Shown here piece by piece: positions 41,817-49,787 of a DNA stretch of 64,000 nucleotides. The notes under the pieces were generated by a model. That model had not been told where the DNA came from. It was given only the letters and a program-made list of their open reading frames with translations, and did not search any database. Source of the stretch: Planctomycetota bacterium. GTDB taxonomy: Bacteria > Planctomycetota > B15-G4. How positions within the stretch are numbered: position 1 is the stretch's first letter; each line of letters starts with the position of its first letter. The stretch spans positions 558,001-622,000 of the forward strand of contig BQJR01000001.1 of assembly GCA_021604805.1 (NCBI GenBank), given 5' to 3'. The translations under genes and the position numbers were made by a program.

Positions 41817-42523
41817 CAGTCGGGCGCGCCCGGGTCGAAGCCGAGTTGCTCGGCGAGTTGCGTGAAGGCGGGTTCGCGCAAGGCCTCGAAGCGCGCGCGC
41901 GCCGACTCATCGAGCAGCGCGGCCTCGTAGCGCACCGCCGGGCCGTCGGGAGCGGGGAAGCGTTGCACCACGCGCAACTCAGGTGCGAGCGCCACGTCGG
42001 TGGCGTAGACGAGCGCGGCCTGGGCGGCGCCGGCGCGCAGCTTGGCGAGCACGTCGTGGGCGTCTTTCCCGTGAACGACTCGGGGCGGCTCAGGCAAGCC
42101 GCGCGCGGCGAGCAAGGTGCGCGCGTACTCGCCCAGCGGCACGCCCGGTGCGCCGAGCACCAAACTCTGCGCCGCGGCCAAATCGGCGAGCGACTGACCG
42201 GGGTGCGCGAGCAGCACGAGGTGCGTGGCGAGCACGGCGTGGCGGTCGAGCACGGGCAGGTCGTGGAGCGAGCGCGCGTCGGCACTCAAGAACACGTGCG
42301 CCGGCGCACCCGCGAGGATCTGCCGCCGCAGGGTCGACGAGGCGCCGCGATGCACGACAACGCGCTGCTGCGCGTCTCGTTCCTGTTCGCTCAACCAGCG
42401 CTCCACGAGCCCGCTCACGCTCGTGGCCACGTGCCAATGCTGCGCAGACGCAGGTCCGCAGGCGCACACGCTGGCGAGCGCGACGACCCACAGAAGGCGG
42501 CAACCCAGCAGCAGCACGGCCAT
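41816..42523 (-). CDS. modA: molybdate-binding periplasmic protein
   Basis: From the ATG at 42523 the product has 235 residues with a signal sequence (LLWVVALASVCACGPASA) that includes a possible lipobox (SVCAC). The mature part has the ModA pattern: ATSVSGLVERWL, VHRGASSTLRRQILAGAPAHVFLSADARSL, and ALVYATDVAL. It binds molybdate or tungstate and delivers it to ModBC. A longer frame extending to 42751 is antisense to the ribH promoter region and was not used. No moco gene is adjacent. Confidence 0.88.
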   Translation of the reverse strand: MAVLLLGCRLLWVVALASVCACGPASAQHWHVATSVSGLVERWLSEQERDAQQRVVVHRGASSTLRRQILAGAPAHVFLSADARSLHDLPVLDRHAVLATHLVLLAHPGQSLADLAAAQSLVLGAPGVPLGEYARTLLAARGLPEPPRVVHGKDAHDVLAKLRAGAAQAALVYATDVALAPELRVVQRFPAPDGPAVRYEAALLDESARARFEALREPAFTQLAEQLGFDPGAPD

Positions 42524-42671
42524 GCGCAGGATCGTACACAGCACCGGGCGCTCCCGCGTGGCCCGGGCGCCGCGTGCCCTGGGCGCCGCGGGCCCGCACA
42601 ACGCGTGAGACTTCGGACGCTTCGGGATGGATGGCGCGCGCGCCCGGCTGATAGGATCCCGGATTCGCCCC

Positions 42672-42712
42672 GGATCGAAAGATCTCCCATCCAGGATCGA
42701 GAGATCTCCCAT
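42672..42712. repeat. 19-bp direct repeat with internal palindrome at the ribH start
   Basis: The unit ggatcgaragatctcccat occurs twice (42672-42690 and 42694-42712), spaced 3 bp apart; the two differ at one base. Each contains the palindrome agatct, and the second runs into the ribH start codon (ATG 42711). The position between the divergent modA and ribH genes suggests an operator or a translation-control element. Confidence 0.7.
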
Positions 42713-43193
42713 GCGCGAGCTCGAAGGAGAGCTCAACGGTGCCGGCCTCAAGGTCGCGATCGTCGTCTCCCGCTTTCACACCTCGATCACTGACAACCTG
42801 CTCAGCGGGGCGCTGGAGAAGCTGCGCACGCTGGGAGTCGCCGACGACGACCTGCTCGTGGTGCGCGTGCCCGGCGCGCTCGAGCTGCCCCAAGCCGCCG
42901 AGCGCGTGTTGCTCAGCCAACGCCCGCACGCGGTCATCGCGCTCGGTTGCGTGATCCGCGGCGAGACCGACCACTACGACTTCGTCTGCGCCGAGACCAC
43001 GCGCGGCTGCGGCCGTCTGGCCCACGAGTACCAAGTGCCGATGCTCTTCGGCCTGCTCACCTGCGACACCCAAGCCCAAGCCGTGGCGCGCAGCGCGCCC
43101 GGCCCCGACAACAAGGGCGCTCACTGCGCCGAAGGCGCCGTGCAGATGGCGCGACTCTTCGGCCAGCTCGACGACCCGGAGACCACACCGTGA
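42711..43193 (+). CDS. ribH: 6,7-dimethyl-8-ribityllumazine synthase
   Basis: The 160-residue enzyme makes the penultimate intermediate of riboflavin. Conserved pieces are ELNGAGLKVAIVVSRFHTSITDNLLSGAL, VRVPGALELPQAAERVL, ALGCVIRGETDHYDFV with the catalytic His, and NKGAHCAEGAVQMA. The ATG at 42711 matches the usual N-terminus; an upstream in-frame start at 42627 would add an unlikely leader. There is no purine-rich Shine-Dalgarno sequence; instead the repeat element runs up to the start codon. I did not find an FMN riboswitch. nusB overlaps its stop. Confidence 0.96.
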   Translation: MRELEGELNGAGLKVAIVVSRFHTSITDNLLSGALEKLRTLGVADDDLLVVRVPGALELPQAAERVLLSQRPHAVIALGCVIRGETDHYDFVCAETTRGCGRLAHEYQVPMLFGLLTCDTQAQAVARSAPGPDNKGAHCAEGAVQMARLFGQLDDPETTP

Positions 43194-43747
43194 TCGGCGC
43201 CCGCACACGCGCTCGGGAGCTCGCGCTCCAGGCGCTCTACACCCGCGAACTCGTGGAACAAGATCCCGAGCTGGCTTGCGCGTCCACCTTGGCCGACGCC
43301 GAAGTGCCCGAAGCCGTGCGCGATCACGCGCGCGAACTCACCCACGGCGTCGTGGCGCATCTGGTCGCGCTCGACGCCTCGATCGCCAGCGCCGCGGAGA
43401 ACTGGGAGCTGGCGCGTCTGGCCACCATCGACCGCAACGTGATCCGTCTCGCGCTCTACGAGATGTTGCACACCAGCGACGTGCCCGCGCGCGTGGCGAT
43501 CAACGAAGCCATCGAGCTCGGCAAGCGCTTCAGCACGGCGCAGTCGGGCGCGTTCATCAACGGCGTGCTCGACCGCATCCGCAAGGAAGCCGGCCTGCCC
43601 GCGGGCGAGGCACCTGGCGTGGCACCGGTGGAGATCGACTCGGCGCGCGCGCTGTCGCCCGGCGCCGGCGCCGCGCCGCCGAGCGATGGAAGCCCGCCAC
43701 TCAGCAAGCCGTCCACTCCTTCCGACACGCCGCCCGCGAACGACTGA
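43190..43747 (+). CDS. nusB: transcription antitermination protein NusB
   Basis: The start is GTG at 43190, overlapping the ribH stop by 4 bp (GTGA). The 185-residue product is all-helical NusB: RARELALQALYTRELV at the start and RNVIRLALYEMLHTSDVPARVAINEAIELGKRFS...FINGVLDRI in the C-terminal half. A Pro/Ser/Gly-rich tail of about 45 residues is extra. NusB with S10 binds BoxA in rRNA leaders; both BoxA-like sites of the rrn operon in this window are plausible targets. ribH-nusB is a very common pair. Confidence 0.95.
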   Translation: MIGARTRARELALQALYTRELVEQDPELACASTLADAEVPEAVRDHARELTHGVVAHLVALDASIASAAENWELARLATIDRNVIRLALYEMLHTSDVPARVAINEAIELGKRFSTAQSGAFINGVLDRIRKEAGLPAGEAPGVAPVEIDSARALSPGAGAAPPSDGSPPLSKPSTPSDTPPAND

Positions 43748-43754
43748 GCGCACC

Positions 43755-44666
43755 ATGTTCAAGAAGCTGTTCGGTGGACTGAAGAAGACGCGCGAGAGCT
43801 TGGTGACCGGCATGCGTCGGCTCGTCGGGCGCTCCATGCTCGACGCCTCCACGCTCGACGAGATGGAAGAGCTGCTCTACACCGCCGACCTCGGCCCGGC
43901 CGCCGCCAGTGTGGCCGCCGACCTGCGCGCCGCGAACAAGGCCGGCACGGTGAAGACCGGCGAAGACGTCGAGCCCTTCTTGCGCGAGAAGCTCGGCGAG
44001 ATCATGGGCACGCAGGTCGAGCCGCTGCGCATCGCGGGCAAGCCCTTCGTGTTGCTCGTGTGCGGCGTGAACGGCTCCGGGAAAACCACCTCGATCGCCA
44101 AGCTCGCCAAGCACCTGAAGGGCGAAGGTCACAAGGTGATGCTCGCCGCTTGCGACACCTTCCGCGCGGCCGCCGTCGAGCAACTCACGGTCTGGGCCGA
44201 TCGTCTCGACATGCCGATCGTGAAGCGCGAGACCGGCGCCGACCCCAGCGGCCTCGCCTTCGACGCCGCCGCGCGCGCGCGCGACGAAGACATCGACGTG
44301 CTCATCGTGGACACCGCCGGTCGCCTGCACACGCAGAAGAACCTGATGGCCGAACTCGAGAAGATCCGGCGCGTGCTCGGCAAGGCGATCCCCGGCGCGC
44401 CGCACGAGGTGTTGCTGATCCTCGACGGCACCACCGGGCAGAACGCCATCGCGCAGGCCAAGGAGTTCAGCGCCGCGGTCGACGTCACGGGCCTGATGGT
44501 CACCAAGCTCGACGGCACGGCGCGCGGCGGCGCCCTCGTCACGATCCGCCAAGAGCTCAAGCTGCCCGTGCGCTTCCTCGGTCTCGGCGAGAGCGCCGAC
44601 GACATCGAGCGCTTCGAGCCGGCTGCCTTCCTCGAAGCCCTCTTCCAGCAGGACGGCGCTGCGTGA
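43755..44666 (+). CDS. ftsY: signal recognition particle receptor FtsY
   Basis: The ATG at 43755 gives 303 residues, a short FtsY with only the NG domains and a few N-terminal basic residues. GTPase motifs are intact: G1 GVNGSGKT (104-111), DTFRAAAVEQL, DTAGRLHTQKNLMAELEK and TKLDGTARGG. It docks Ffh-bound ribosomes to the membrane. No acidic A-domain is present, so membrane targeting must rely on the N-terminal helix (MFKKLFGGLKKTRESL). The next gene overlaps its stop by 4 bp. Confidence 0.96.
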   Translation: MFKKLFGGLKKTRESLVTGMRRLVGRSMLDASTLDEMEELLYTADLGPAAASVAADLRAANKAGTVKTGEDVEPFLREKLGEIMGTQVEPLRIAGKPFVLLVCGVNGSGKTTSIAKLAKHLKGEGHKVMLAACDTFRAAAVEQLTVWADRLDMPIVKRETGADPSGLAFDAAARARDEDIDVLIVDTAGRLHTQKNLMAELEKIRRVLGKAIPGAPHEVLLILDGTTGQNAIAQAKEFSAAVDVTGLMVTKLDGTARGGALVTIRQELKLPVRFLGLGESADDIERFEPAAFLEALFQQDGAA

Positions 44667-46390
44667 GTGCGGCCGGCGGCAACGCCGAAGCTGAACGCGA
44701 GCAACACCCGCTCGTGGACCCCGGTCGCCCGCATCGTTGGGCGCTGACGTGGTTGCTGTTCCTCGCGGGCGCGCTGATCCTCGATGACCTCTTCGACGCC
44801 GGCGTGTTCAAGCCCGCCGCCACCGCGCTGCTCGCCGGCCTGCCGCTGTGCGTGTTGCTGGCCGTGGCCGGGCGCGACGCGGCCGCCGCATGGTTCCCGT
44901 CGCTGCCGGGGCGCTTGCTGCTGCTGATGGTCGGCGTGGGAGCGCTCGCCTCGCGCGGCCAGCTGGTGCCCTCGGGCGCCATCGACACCGTGCTGCTCTT
45001 CGGCTTGGCGCACGTTGCGGCGGTGCTCGGTTTGCGCGCCGCCGAGCACGACGCGCGCGCGCTCGAACGCGGGCTGCTGATCGTGGGCGGCGTGGTCGCG
45101 GCGGCCTGTGTGCTGCAAGCGCTCGACGTCGACCTCGGGCTCTCGGGCGGACCCGACGAAGTCGTCGGCTTGTCGGGCAACTCCACGCGCGCCGGCGCGC
45201 TGCTCGCCATGGCCGTGACCGCAGGCCTCACCGCACTCACGGGCGGACGCGCTGAGGGCCGCGCCGACGACCCGCACTCGCAGCGTCGCGCGCACTACCC
45301 GCTGGCGAGTTGGCGCAGCGCCCTCCCGCGTTGCGCCCTGCTCGTGCTGCTGATCGGCGCCTGCCTGCTCACGCGCGCGCGCGGCGCCCGACTCGCCACC
45401 CTGGTCGCGCTCGGCGTGGTCGCGGCCGCCGCTTGGTGGCGCGGACGCCATCCACCGCAAACACTACGGACGCAGCAGGCTGTCACGCCGCCCGCGCGCG
45501 GACGCGTGCTCGCCGCGCTGCTCGCGCTCACGCTGCTGGGCTTCGCCGCCGCGCACGCCCTCGGCGGCCGCGACGCCGTGTTGGGCCGCAAGCTCGAGCA
45601 GTCGGGCCCGATCCTCGAGGGCCAAGACCTCACCACCAACGTGCGCCTGGCCGTGTGGTCCGCCACCGGCGACATGATCGCGGCGGCGCCCGGCGGCTGG
45701 GGCCTGGGCGGCTTCCGCAAGCACTTCCGCGACTTCCGCGATCCGGTGGAAGCGGCCATGCCGGGGCTCGCGGGCGCCGCCACTGAGGTGCACCACCCGC
45801 ACAACGAGCTGCTCGTGTTGGCCGCCGAGACCGGCGTGCTCGGCGCGCTCTTCGGCTTGCTCTTGGTGCTGCTCACGGCGCGGCGCGCCTGGGTGCGTTG
45901 CGTCGACGAAGCTGGGGTCACACAGCGCGTGGCGAGCGCGGTGTTCGTCTGCGGCTTGGTGCTCGCCACGCTGCAGAACGCGCTGCACGACGTGGGCACC
46001 GCGCTGCCCTTCTGGGCGGCGGTCGGCGTGATCTGGTCGCCGCGTCCCCAGGAGTCGCGCGCGTGGTGGCTGGGCAAGCGCTCCACCGGCGTGCTGCTCG
46101 TCGTGCTCGGCGCGGCGCTGGCGCTGCTCGCTTGGCCGCGGCTCGACAGTCAGCTCTCGCTGCGTTCGGCCTTTCTTGCGATCGAGCGCACTCAAGCGGT
46201 GGACGCGCAGGCCGTGAGCTTCTTCGAACGCGCGCTGCAGGCCACGCCGCGCGACCCCGACGTGGCCGCGCTCGTGAAAGAGTTCGGTGAAGTCGGTCTG
46301 CGTCAGGCCGCGCAACTCCGCGACGTGTCGCTGCAGGCGCGGCTCGTGAATCTCATCACCGCCGCGAAGGCCACCTTGGCTGAGAACTGA
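44663..46390 (+). CDS. O-antigen ligase family membrane protein
   Basis: The GTG at 44663 overlaps the ftsY stop (GTGA) and gives 575 residues. About ten to twelve transmembrane helices are visible, with a large polar loop containing EVHHPHNELLVLAAETGVLGALFG, the hallmark of WaaL/Wzy_C proteins. A C-terminal helical soluble part of about 100 residues follows the last membrane helix. The family ligates polysaccharide to lipid A-core or polymerises/ligates other glycans. Together with the convergent PMT-type glycosyltransferase and the Kdo-kinase-like gene, it points to LPS-like surface glycan assembly. The exact glycan is unknown. Confidence 0.85.
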   Translation: MSAAGGNAEAEREQHPLVDPGRPHRWALTWLLFLAGALILDDLFDAGVFKPAATALLAGLPLCVLLAVAGRDAAAAWFPSLPGRLLLLMVGVGALASRGQLVPSGAIDTVLLFGLAHVAAVLGLRAAEHDARALERGLLIVGGVVAAACVLQALDVDLGLSGGPDEVVGLSGNSTRAGALLAMAVTAGLTALTGGRAEGRADDPHSQRRAHYPLASWRSALPRCALLVLLIGACLLTRARGARLATLVALGVVAAAAWWRGRHPPQTLRTQQAVTPPARGRVLAALLALTLLGFAAAHALGGRDAVLGRKLEQSGPILEGQDLTTNVRLAVWSATGDMIAAAPGGWGLGGFRKHFRDFRDPVEAAMPGLAGAATEVHHPHNELLVLAAETGVLGALFGLLLVLLTARRAWVRCVDEAGVTQRVASAVFVCGLVLATLQNALHDVGTALPFWAAVGVIWSPRPQESRAWWLGKRSTGVLLVVLGAALALLAWPRLDSQLSLRSAFLAIERTQAVDAQAVSFFERALQATPRDPDVAALVKEFGEVGLRQAAQLRDVSLQARLVNLITAAKATLAEN

Positions 46391-46414
46391 GTCGGCCGCC
46401 TCAGCGCTGGAGCC

Positions 46415-47983
46415 CTAGTCAGCGCGTGAGGTCGTCGCTGCGGGTGGCGAGCCGTTCACACGGCCCAGACTCCAGGACAGCTCGAGCGGGTTGTCGGCCC
46501 AACCGTAGCGTGCGTCGCCGAGGGGGCGCTGCTCACCGACGCGTGATGCGGCGTGCGCGCGCCACGCCTCGCGCTCACGCGAACGCGTGGCGTCGAGTTC
46601 CATCACCAGCAGCGCGCGCGCACCACCGCGCGTTCGCAGGGCCTGCTCGTCGAGCTCCCAGCGGCGATACTGCGGCTGCCGACCGTGTTCCCGGTTGCGC
46701 GGATGACTCAGTACGTACACGGGCAAGTCTGCGCGTCCCGCCGCGCGCAGCGCGAACTCGAGCTGCGCCGCGAGCATGTAGTGATCGGCCACGAGCAACT
46801 GTGGGCGCTCGGCGGCGGGCAGCTCGTCGATCACACGCAGGGTGTGTGTCGCCGTGGCGCTCCAGCCGGCGAACTTGCGGTGCAAGACCTGCGTGCCCGG
46901 CCATCCCGTGAACAGGTCGACGATCACGAAGAGCACGAGCAGCGCGCCGAGGGCCGGAGCCGCGCAGGCCAGTGCTCGACGCGAGCCCCCCGCCGCCCAC
47001 CAGCGCGCTGCCACGCTGGGGAACACGGCGAGCAACGGAACGTAGGCACCCAAGGCCCAGTGTTGGTGCGCGCGCGCGCGATCGCTGAACGGGCTGGCGG
47101 CGAAGTAGGCGAGCACGGGCACGAGTGCGAAGCCGAGCGCGAGCCCCGCGGCTGCGTTCCCGCGAGCTCGCGCGCGCCACAGTTGCCACGCGGCTGCGGC
47201 GAGCCCGAAGGCGAGCAGCGGCGTGCACACCAACGCGGCCTGCACGAGCGGGAACTCGAGCAAGGCACCCCAGTCGGCCGACGTGGCGTGACGTTCGCTC
47301 AGCTGGTAACTCAGAGACCCCGACGCGTTGAGCAGTGCGTCGAGCAGCATCGGCAAGGCGCCGGCCGCCGTGAGCACGAGCGCGCACCCGGCGCGCACCG
47401 AGCGGAAGGCGCGGCGTCCGCGCGCTGTCAACGCGAGGCCGATCACGAAGCCTGCGAGCAACAACACGCCGCGCAGGTGTGTGCACAAGACGAGCCCGAA
47501 GGCCGCGCCGGTGAACAGCCAGTCGACCCAGCGGTTCGTGCGCAGAGCGCGCAGGCCAGCGAGCAGCCCCGCCGTGCCGAGCACGATCAAGGGCAGATCG
47601 GGAACCGCGAGACTGGGAAGCAAGGCCAGCCCGGGCAACACCACGCCGGCCGCCGCCGCCCAGCACGCCTCGCGTGCGCTGCCACCGAGCTCCCGCGAGA
47701 GCCCGGCGAGCAAGGCCGGCAAGCACAGCCCGAGCAAGAGGAACATGCTGCGCACACCGAAGCTCGACCAACCGAAGAGCTCGACGCCGCCGCGCACCAG
47801 GGCGGCCGTGAGGAAGGGATGGTCGGCGTAGGCCAAGGCAGGACGCGTGGCGCAGGCCGCATAGAAGGCTTCGTCGGCGAACAGGTCTCGACGGGCCGCC
47901 GCGAAGCACTGCACCAGCAGCACGGCAGTCAGCGCGGCGATCACCTGCGCGCGCGGACCGCGCTCCTGCTCGACGCTGTTCAT
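46415..47983 (-). CDS. PMT/ArnT-type membrane glycosyltransferase
   Basis: The 522-residue protein has an N-terminal catalytic loop ARRDLFADEAFYAACATRPALAYADHPFLTAALV, matching the DE-containing first periplasmic loop of GT-C enzymes of the PMT/ArnT group. About eleven transmembrane helices follow and the C-terminal 140 residues are soluble. Such enzymes transfer a sugar from a polyprenyl-phosphate donor to a lipid or protein on the periplasmic side. It is co-directional with and 10 bp downstream of the Kdo-kinase-like gene, so lipid A or LPS decoration is a reasonable guess, not a demonstration. Confidence 0.82.
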   Translation of the reverse strand: MNSVEQERGPRAQVIAALTAVLLVQCFAAARRDLFADEAFYAACATRPALAYADHPFLTAALVRGGVELFGWSSFGVRSMFLLLGLCLPALLAGLSRELGGSAREACWAAAAGVVLPGLALLPSLAVPDLPLIVLGTAGLLAGLRALRTNRWVDWLFTGAAFGLVLCTHLRGVLLLAGFVIGLALTARGRRAFRSVRAGCALVLTAAGALPMLLDALLNASGSLSYQLSERHATSADWGALLEFPLVQAALVCTPLLAFGLAAAAWQLWRARARGNAAAGLALGFALVPVLAYFAASPFSDRARAHQHWALGAYVPLLAVFPSVAARWWAAGGSRRALACAAPALGALLVLFVIVDLFTGWPGTQVLHRKFAGWSATATHTLRVIDELPAAERPQLLVADHYMLAAQLEFALRAAGRADLPVYVLSHPRNREHGRQPQYRRWELDEQALRTRGGARALLVMELDATRSREREAWRAHAASRVGEQRPLGDARYGWADNPLELSWSLGRVNGSPPAATTSRAD

Positions 47984-47993
47984 GCAGGCGTGC

Positions 47994-48764
47994 TCAATGA
48001 CCGCTGAGCAACCACTTCGTCAGCGGGAGGCTGCGGCGACGCGTGGCTTGCCGGTCGTGGGCGTGAGCGAGTTCGATCACGCGCCACTCCACGCCCTCAG
48101 CGCGCGCAGCCCGGAGCATCACGCGCAGCTCGACGTCGCTGAGCCCGGCACGGATCAGTCCGCGCACGAGTCGGAACAAGTCGCTGCGCCGGAACATCTG
48201 TCGGCGTGGCGGCAAGGGGTCGATGCGCGCGCGCGGGCAGTCGATCAGGTGCAAGTCGCCCGAGTCGCAGACCAGGATGTTGCGGCAGGAGAGGTCGCCG
48301 TGGAACACCTGCGCGTCGTGCATGCGCTGCACGAGTTGACCCAGCTCGTGCACCACGCGCGAGCGCTCCGCCTCCCCCTCGTCGTGCTCCGGCAACCAGG
48401 TGTCGAGATCCACCGTGTCTCTCAGGAGCTGCTCCACGAGGAAGGAGCGCACCGGGAAGCCCGCGCGACTCTCCTGTCCGTAGGCCATCAGGCGCGGCAC
48501 CGGCAAGCCGCGCTCCGCCATGCGCGCCAAGTGCCAACGTTCCCGGCGCGTGCGCTGCCCCTCGGAGAAGGAGCGCAGCGCGTTGCGGCGCAGCGAGCGC
48601 AAGCCCTTCACGAAGAGCCCGCCGTCGGCATCGAGGAAGCCCCACAAACGCTTGGGACGGTCCTTCGGGATCAGCTTCCAGACGCGCTCGAAGGCCGCGG
48701 CCGGGTCGTCGTGCGGCGAGAACAGTGAGGTCGCCTCGAGCACCTCGACGCGGTAGCTGGTCAC
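47994..48764 (-). CDS. Kdo/WaaP-family lipopolysaccharide kinase
   Basis: I place the start at GTG 48764, 7-15 nt after gggaggg, giving 256 residues; a longer frame would overlap the divergent Rrf2 gene. The kinase fold is clear: FVKG with Lys53, VFHGDLSCRNILV with Asp157 and Asn162, and HLIDCPRAR with Asp175 in place of DFG. The family phosphorylates Kdo or core heptose of LPS. It is the first gene of a two-gene unit with the PMT-type glycosyltransferase. Confidence 0.85.
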   Translation of the reverse strand: MTSYRVEVLEATSLFSPHDDPAAAFERVWKLIPKDRPKRLWGFLDADGGLFVKGLRSLRRNALRSFSEGQRTRRERWHLARMAERGLPVPRLMAYGQESRAGFPVRSFLVEQLLRDTVDLDTWLPEHDEGEAERSRVVHELGQLVQRMHDAQVFHGDLSCRNILVCDSGDLHLIDCPRARIDPLPPRRQMFRRSDLFRLVRGLIRAGLSDVELRVMLRAARAEGVEWRVIELAHAHDRQATRRRSLPLTKWLLSGH

Positions 48765-48819
48765 AAGCAAAGCCCTCCCTGACTGCACCTCCGACCGCTG
48801 GAGCCTAGCCGAAAGCCGC

Positions 48820-48848
48820 TTGCCGTTTTGAGGTACGGATGATACCAC
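48820..48848 (+). promoter_or_regulatory. candidate promoter/operator of the Rrf2 gene
   Basis: TTGCCG (48820-48825) and GATACC (48841-48846) form a possible -35/-10 pair, with a 15-bp spacer. The interrupted dyad GxGGTA-N7-TACCxC (48830-48848) overlaps the -10, a typical place for autorepression by an Rrf2 protein. Transcription would begin within a few bases of the ATG at 48856, and no Shine-Dalgarno sequence is present, so the message may be leaderless. Confidence 0.35.
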
Positions 48849-48855
48849 TTTTACC

Positions 48856-49290
48856 ATGAAGCTCCGCCTGCAGACCGACTACGCCCTGCGCCTGCTCATG
48901 GACCTCGCGCGTCGCGACGCGCCCAGCACGCTCGCGCAGATCGCCGCAGACTTCGACATCTCGCGCGAACACTTGGTGAAGGTCGCGCAGCGCCTGGCCG
49001 CGCTGGGCTACGTGACGACGCGCGCTGGGCGCGGCGGTGGCGTGGAACTCGCCGCCGACCCCGAAGCGATCGACGTGGGCGAAGTGCTCGCCGCCGTGGA
49101 AGGTCGCAGCGGCGTGCTCGACTGCGTGAACGACAGCAGCGCCTGCGTGCTCGAACCCGGCTGTCGCCTGCGGCGCCTGCTGATGCGCGCCGAGAGCGCC
49201 TTCTACGACACCCTGCGCGGCACCACGCTCGCGTCGCTCGTGTCCCGCCCCACGCCTGGCCGCGGCATCGCCCGGCTCCCGCTCAACTGA
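48856..49290 (+). CDS. Rrf2-family iron-sulfur regulator, NsrR-like
   Basis: The 144-residue protein is an Rrf2 winged-helix regulator: TDYALRLLMDLARR, then TLAQIAADFDISREHLVKVAQRLAALGYVTTRAGRGGGVELA. Three cysteines at 90, 97 and 103 (C-x6-C-x5-C) are in the loop that holds the [2Fe-2S] or [4Fe-4S] cluster of NsrR/IscR. NsrR senses nitric oxide and represses NO-detoxification genes such as hmp; here the next gene, 31 bp downstream, is a haemoglobin, which supports an NsrR role. IscR is less likely because no isc genes are near. Confidence 0.85.
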   Translation: MKLRLQTDYALRLLMDLARRDAPSTLAQIAADFDISREHLVKVAQRLAALGYVTTRAGRGGGVELAADPEAIDVGEVLAAVEGRSGVLDCVNDSSACVLEPGCRLRRLLMRAESAFYDTLRGTTLASLVSRPTPGRGIARLPLN

Positions 49291-49321
49291 CCCGTCCCCC
49301 CCCCATCACTGAGTTGCTCCG

Positions 49322-49729
49322 ATGAACATCAGCTTGCTGCGTGAATCCTTCAACCTCGTGCGCCCCCACGCCGACGCGGTCGCGCAAGACTTCTACGCCA
49401 CGCTCTTCAGCACCTATCCGCAAGTGAAGCCGCTGTTCAAGAACGCCGACCCGGCCGAGCAACGCCGCAAGTTGATGGCCTCGGTGGCGGCCGTCGTGGC
49501 TGCAGCCGACGAACCCGAAGTGCTCGAACCCGTGCTCGAAGCCATGGGCGCGCGGCACGTGGACTACGGCGTGAGCGCCGACATGTACGCACCGGTCACG
49601 CACACCATGATGGGCGCGCTGGCCCGTGCCGCGGGTGAAGCGTGGACGCCCGAGCTCGCCAGCAGCTGGCTGGCGGCGCTCGAGATGGTCAGCGCGCGCA
49701 TGATCGAAGCGCAGCAACGCGCGGCCTGA
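49322..49729 (+). CDS. single-domain haemoglobin (NO-dioxygenase-like globin)
   Basis: The 135-residue globin resembles Vitreoscilla haemoglobin and the globin domain of Hmp. Proximal His79 lies in GARHVDYGV, Tyr25 (DFYATLF) occupies B10 and Gln47 (PAEQRRKLM) the E7 position, the Tyr/Gln/His set that supports NO dioxygenation. No FAD/NAD reductase domain is attached, so a separate reductase would be needed. It directly follows the NsrR-like gene, which probably controls it. An O2-delivery role is an alternative. Confidence 0.92.
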   Translation: MNISLLRESFNLVRPHADAVAQDFYATLFSTYPQVKPLFKNADPAEQRRKLMASVAAVVAAADEPEVLEPVLEAMGARHVDYGVSADMYAPVTHTMMGALARAAGEAWTPELASSWLAALEMVSARMIEAQQRAA

Positions 49730-49787
49730 ACGCGGACTGCACCTGCGCGCTCGGTGTCGCCGCGACAACGCGACGCACCGAGCGCAC

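Noticed and set aside
40090..42285. A single 731-residue ModC-like protein
   Set aside because: The N-terminal half is an out-of-frame reading of modA and modB. The ModC start at 41145 has the right N-terminus and overlaps the modB stop as expected for an operon.
42523..42711. An FMN riboswitch upstream of ribH or a molybdenum cofactor riboswitch upstream of modA
   Set aside because: The 187 bp between the divergent genes do not show the conserved FMN or Moco riboswitch segments; only the direct repeat is clear.
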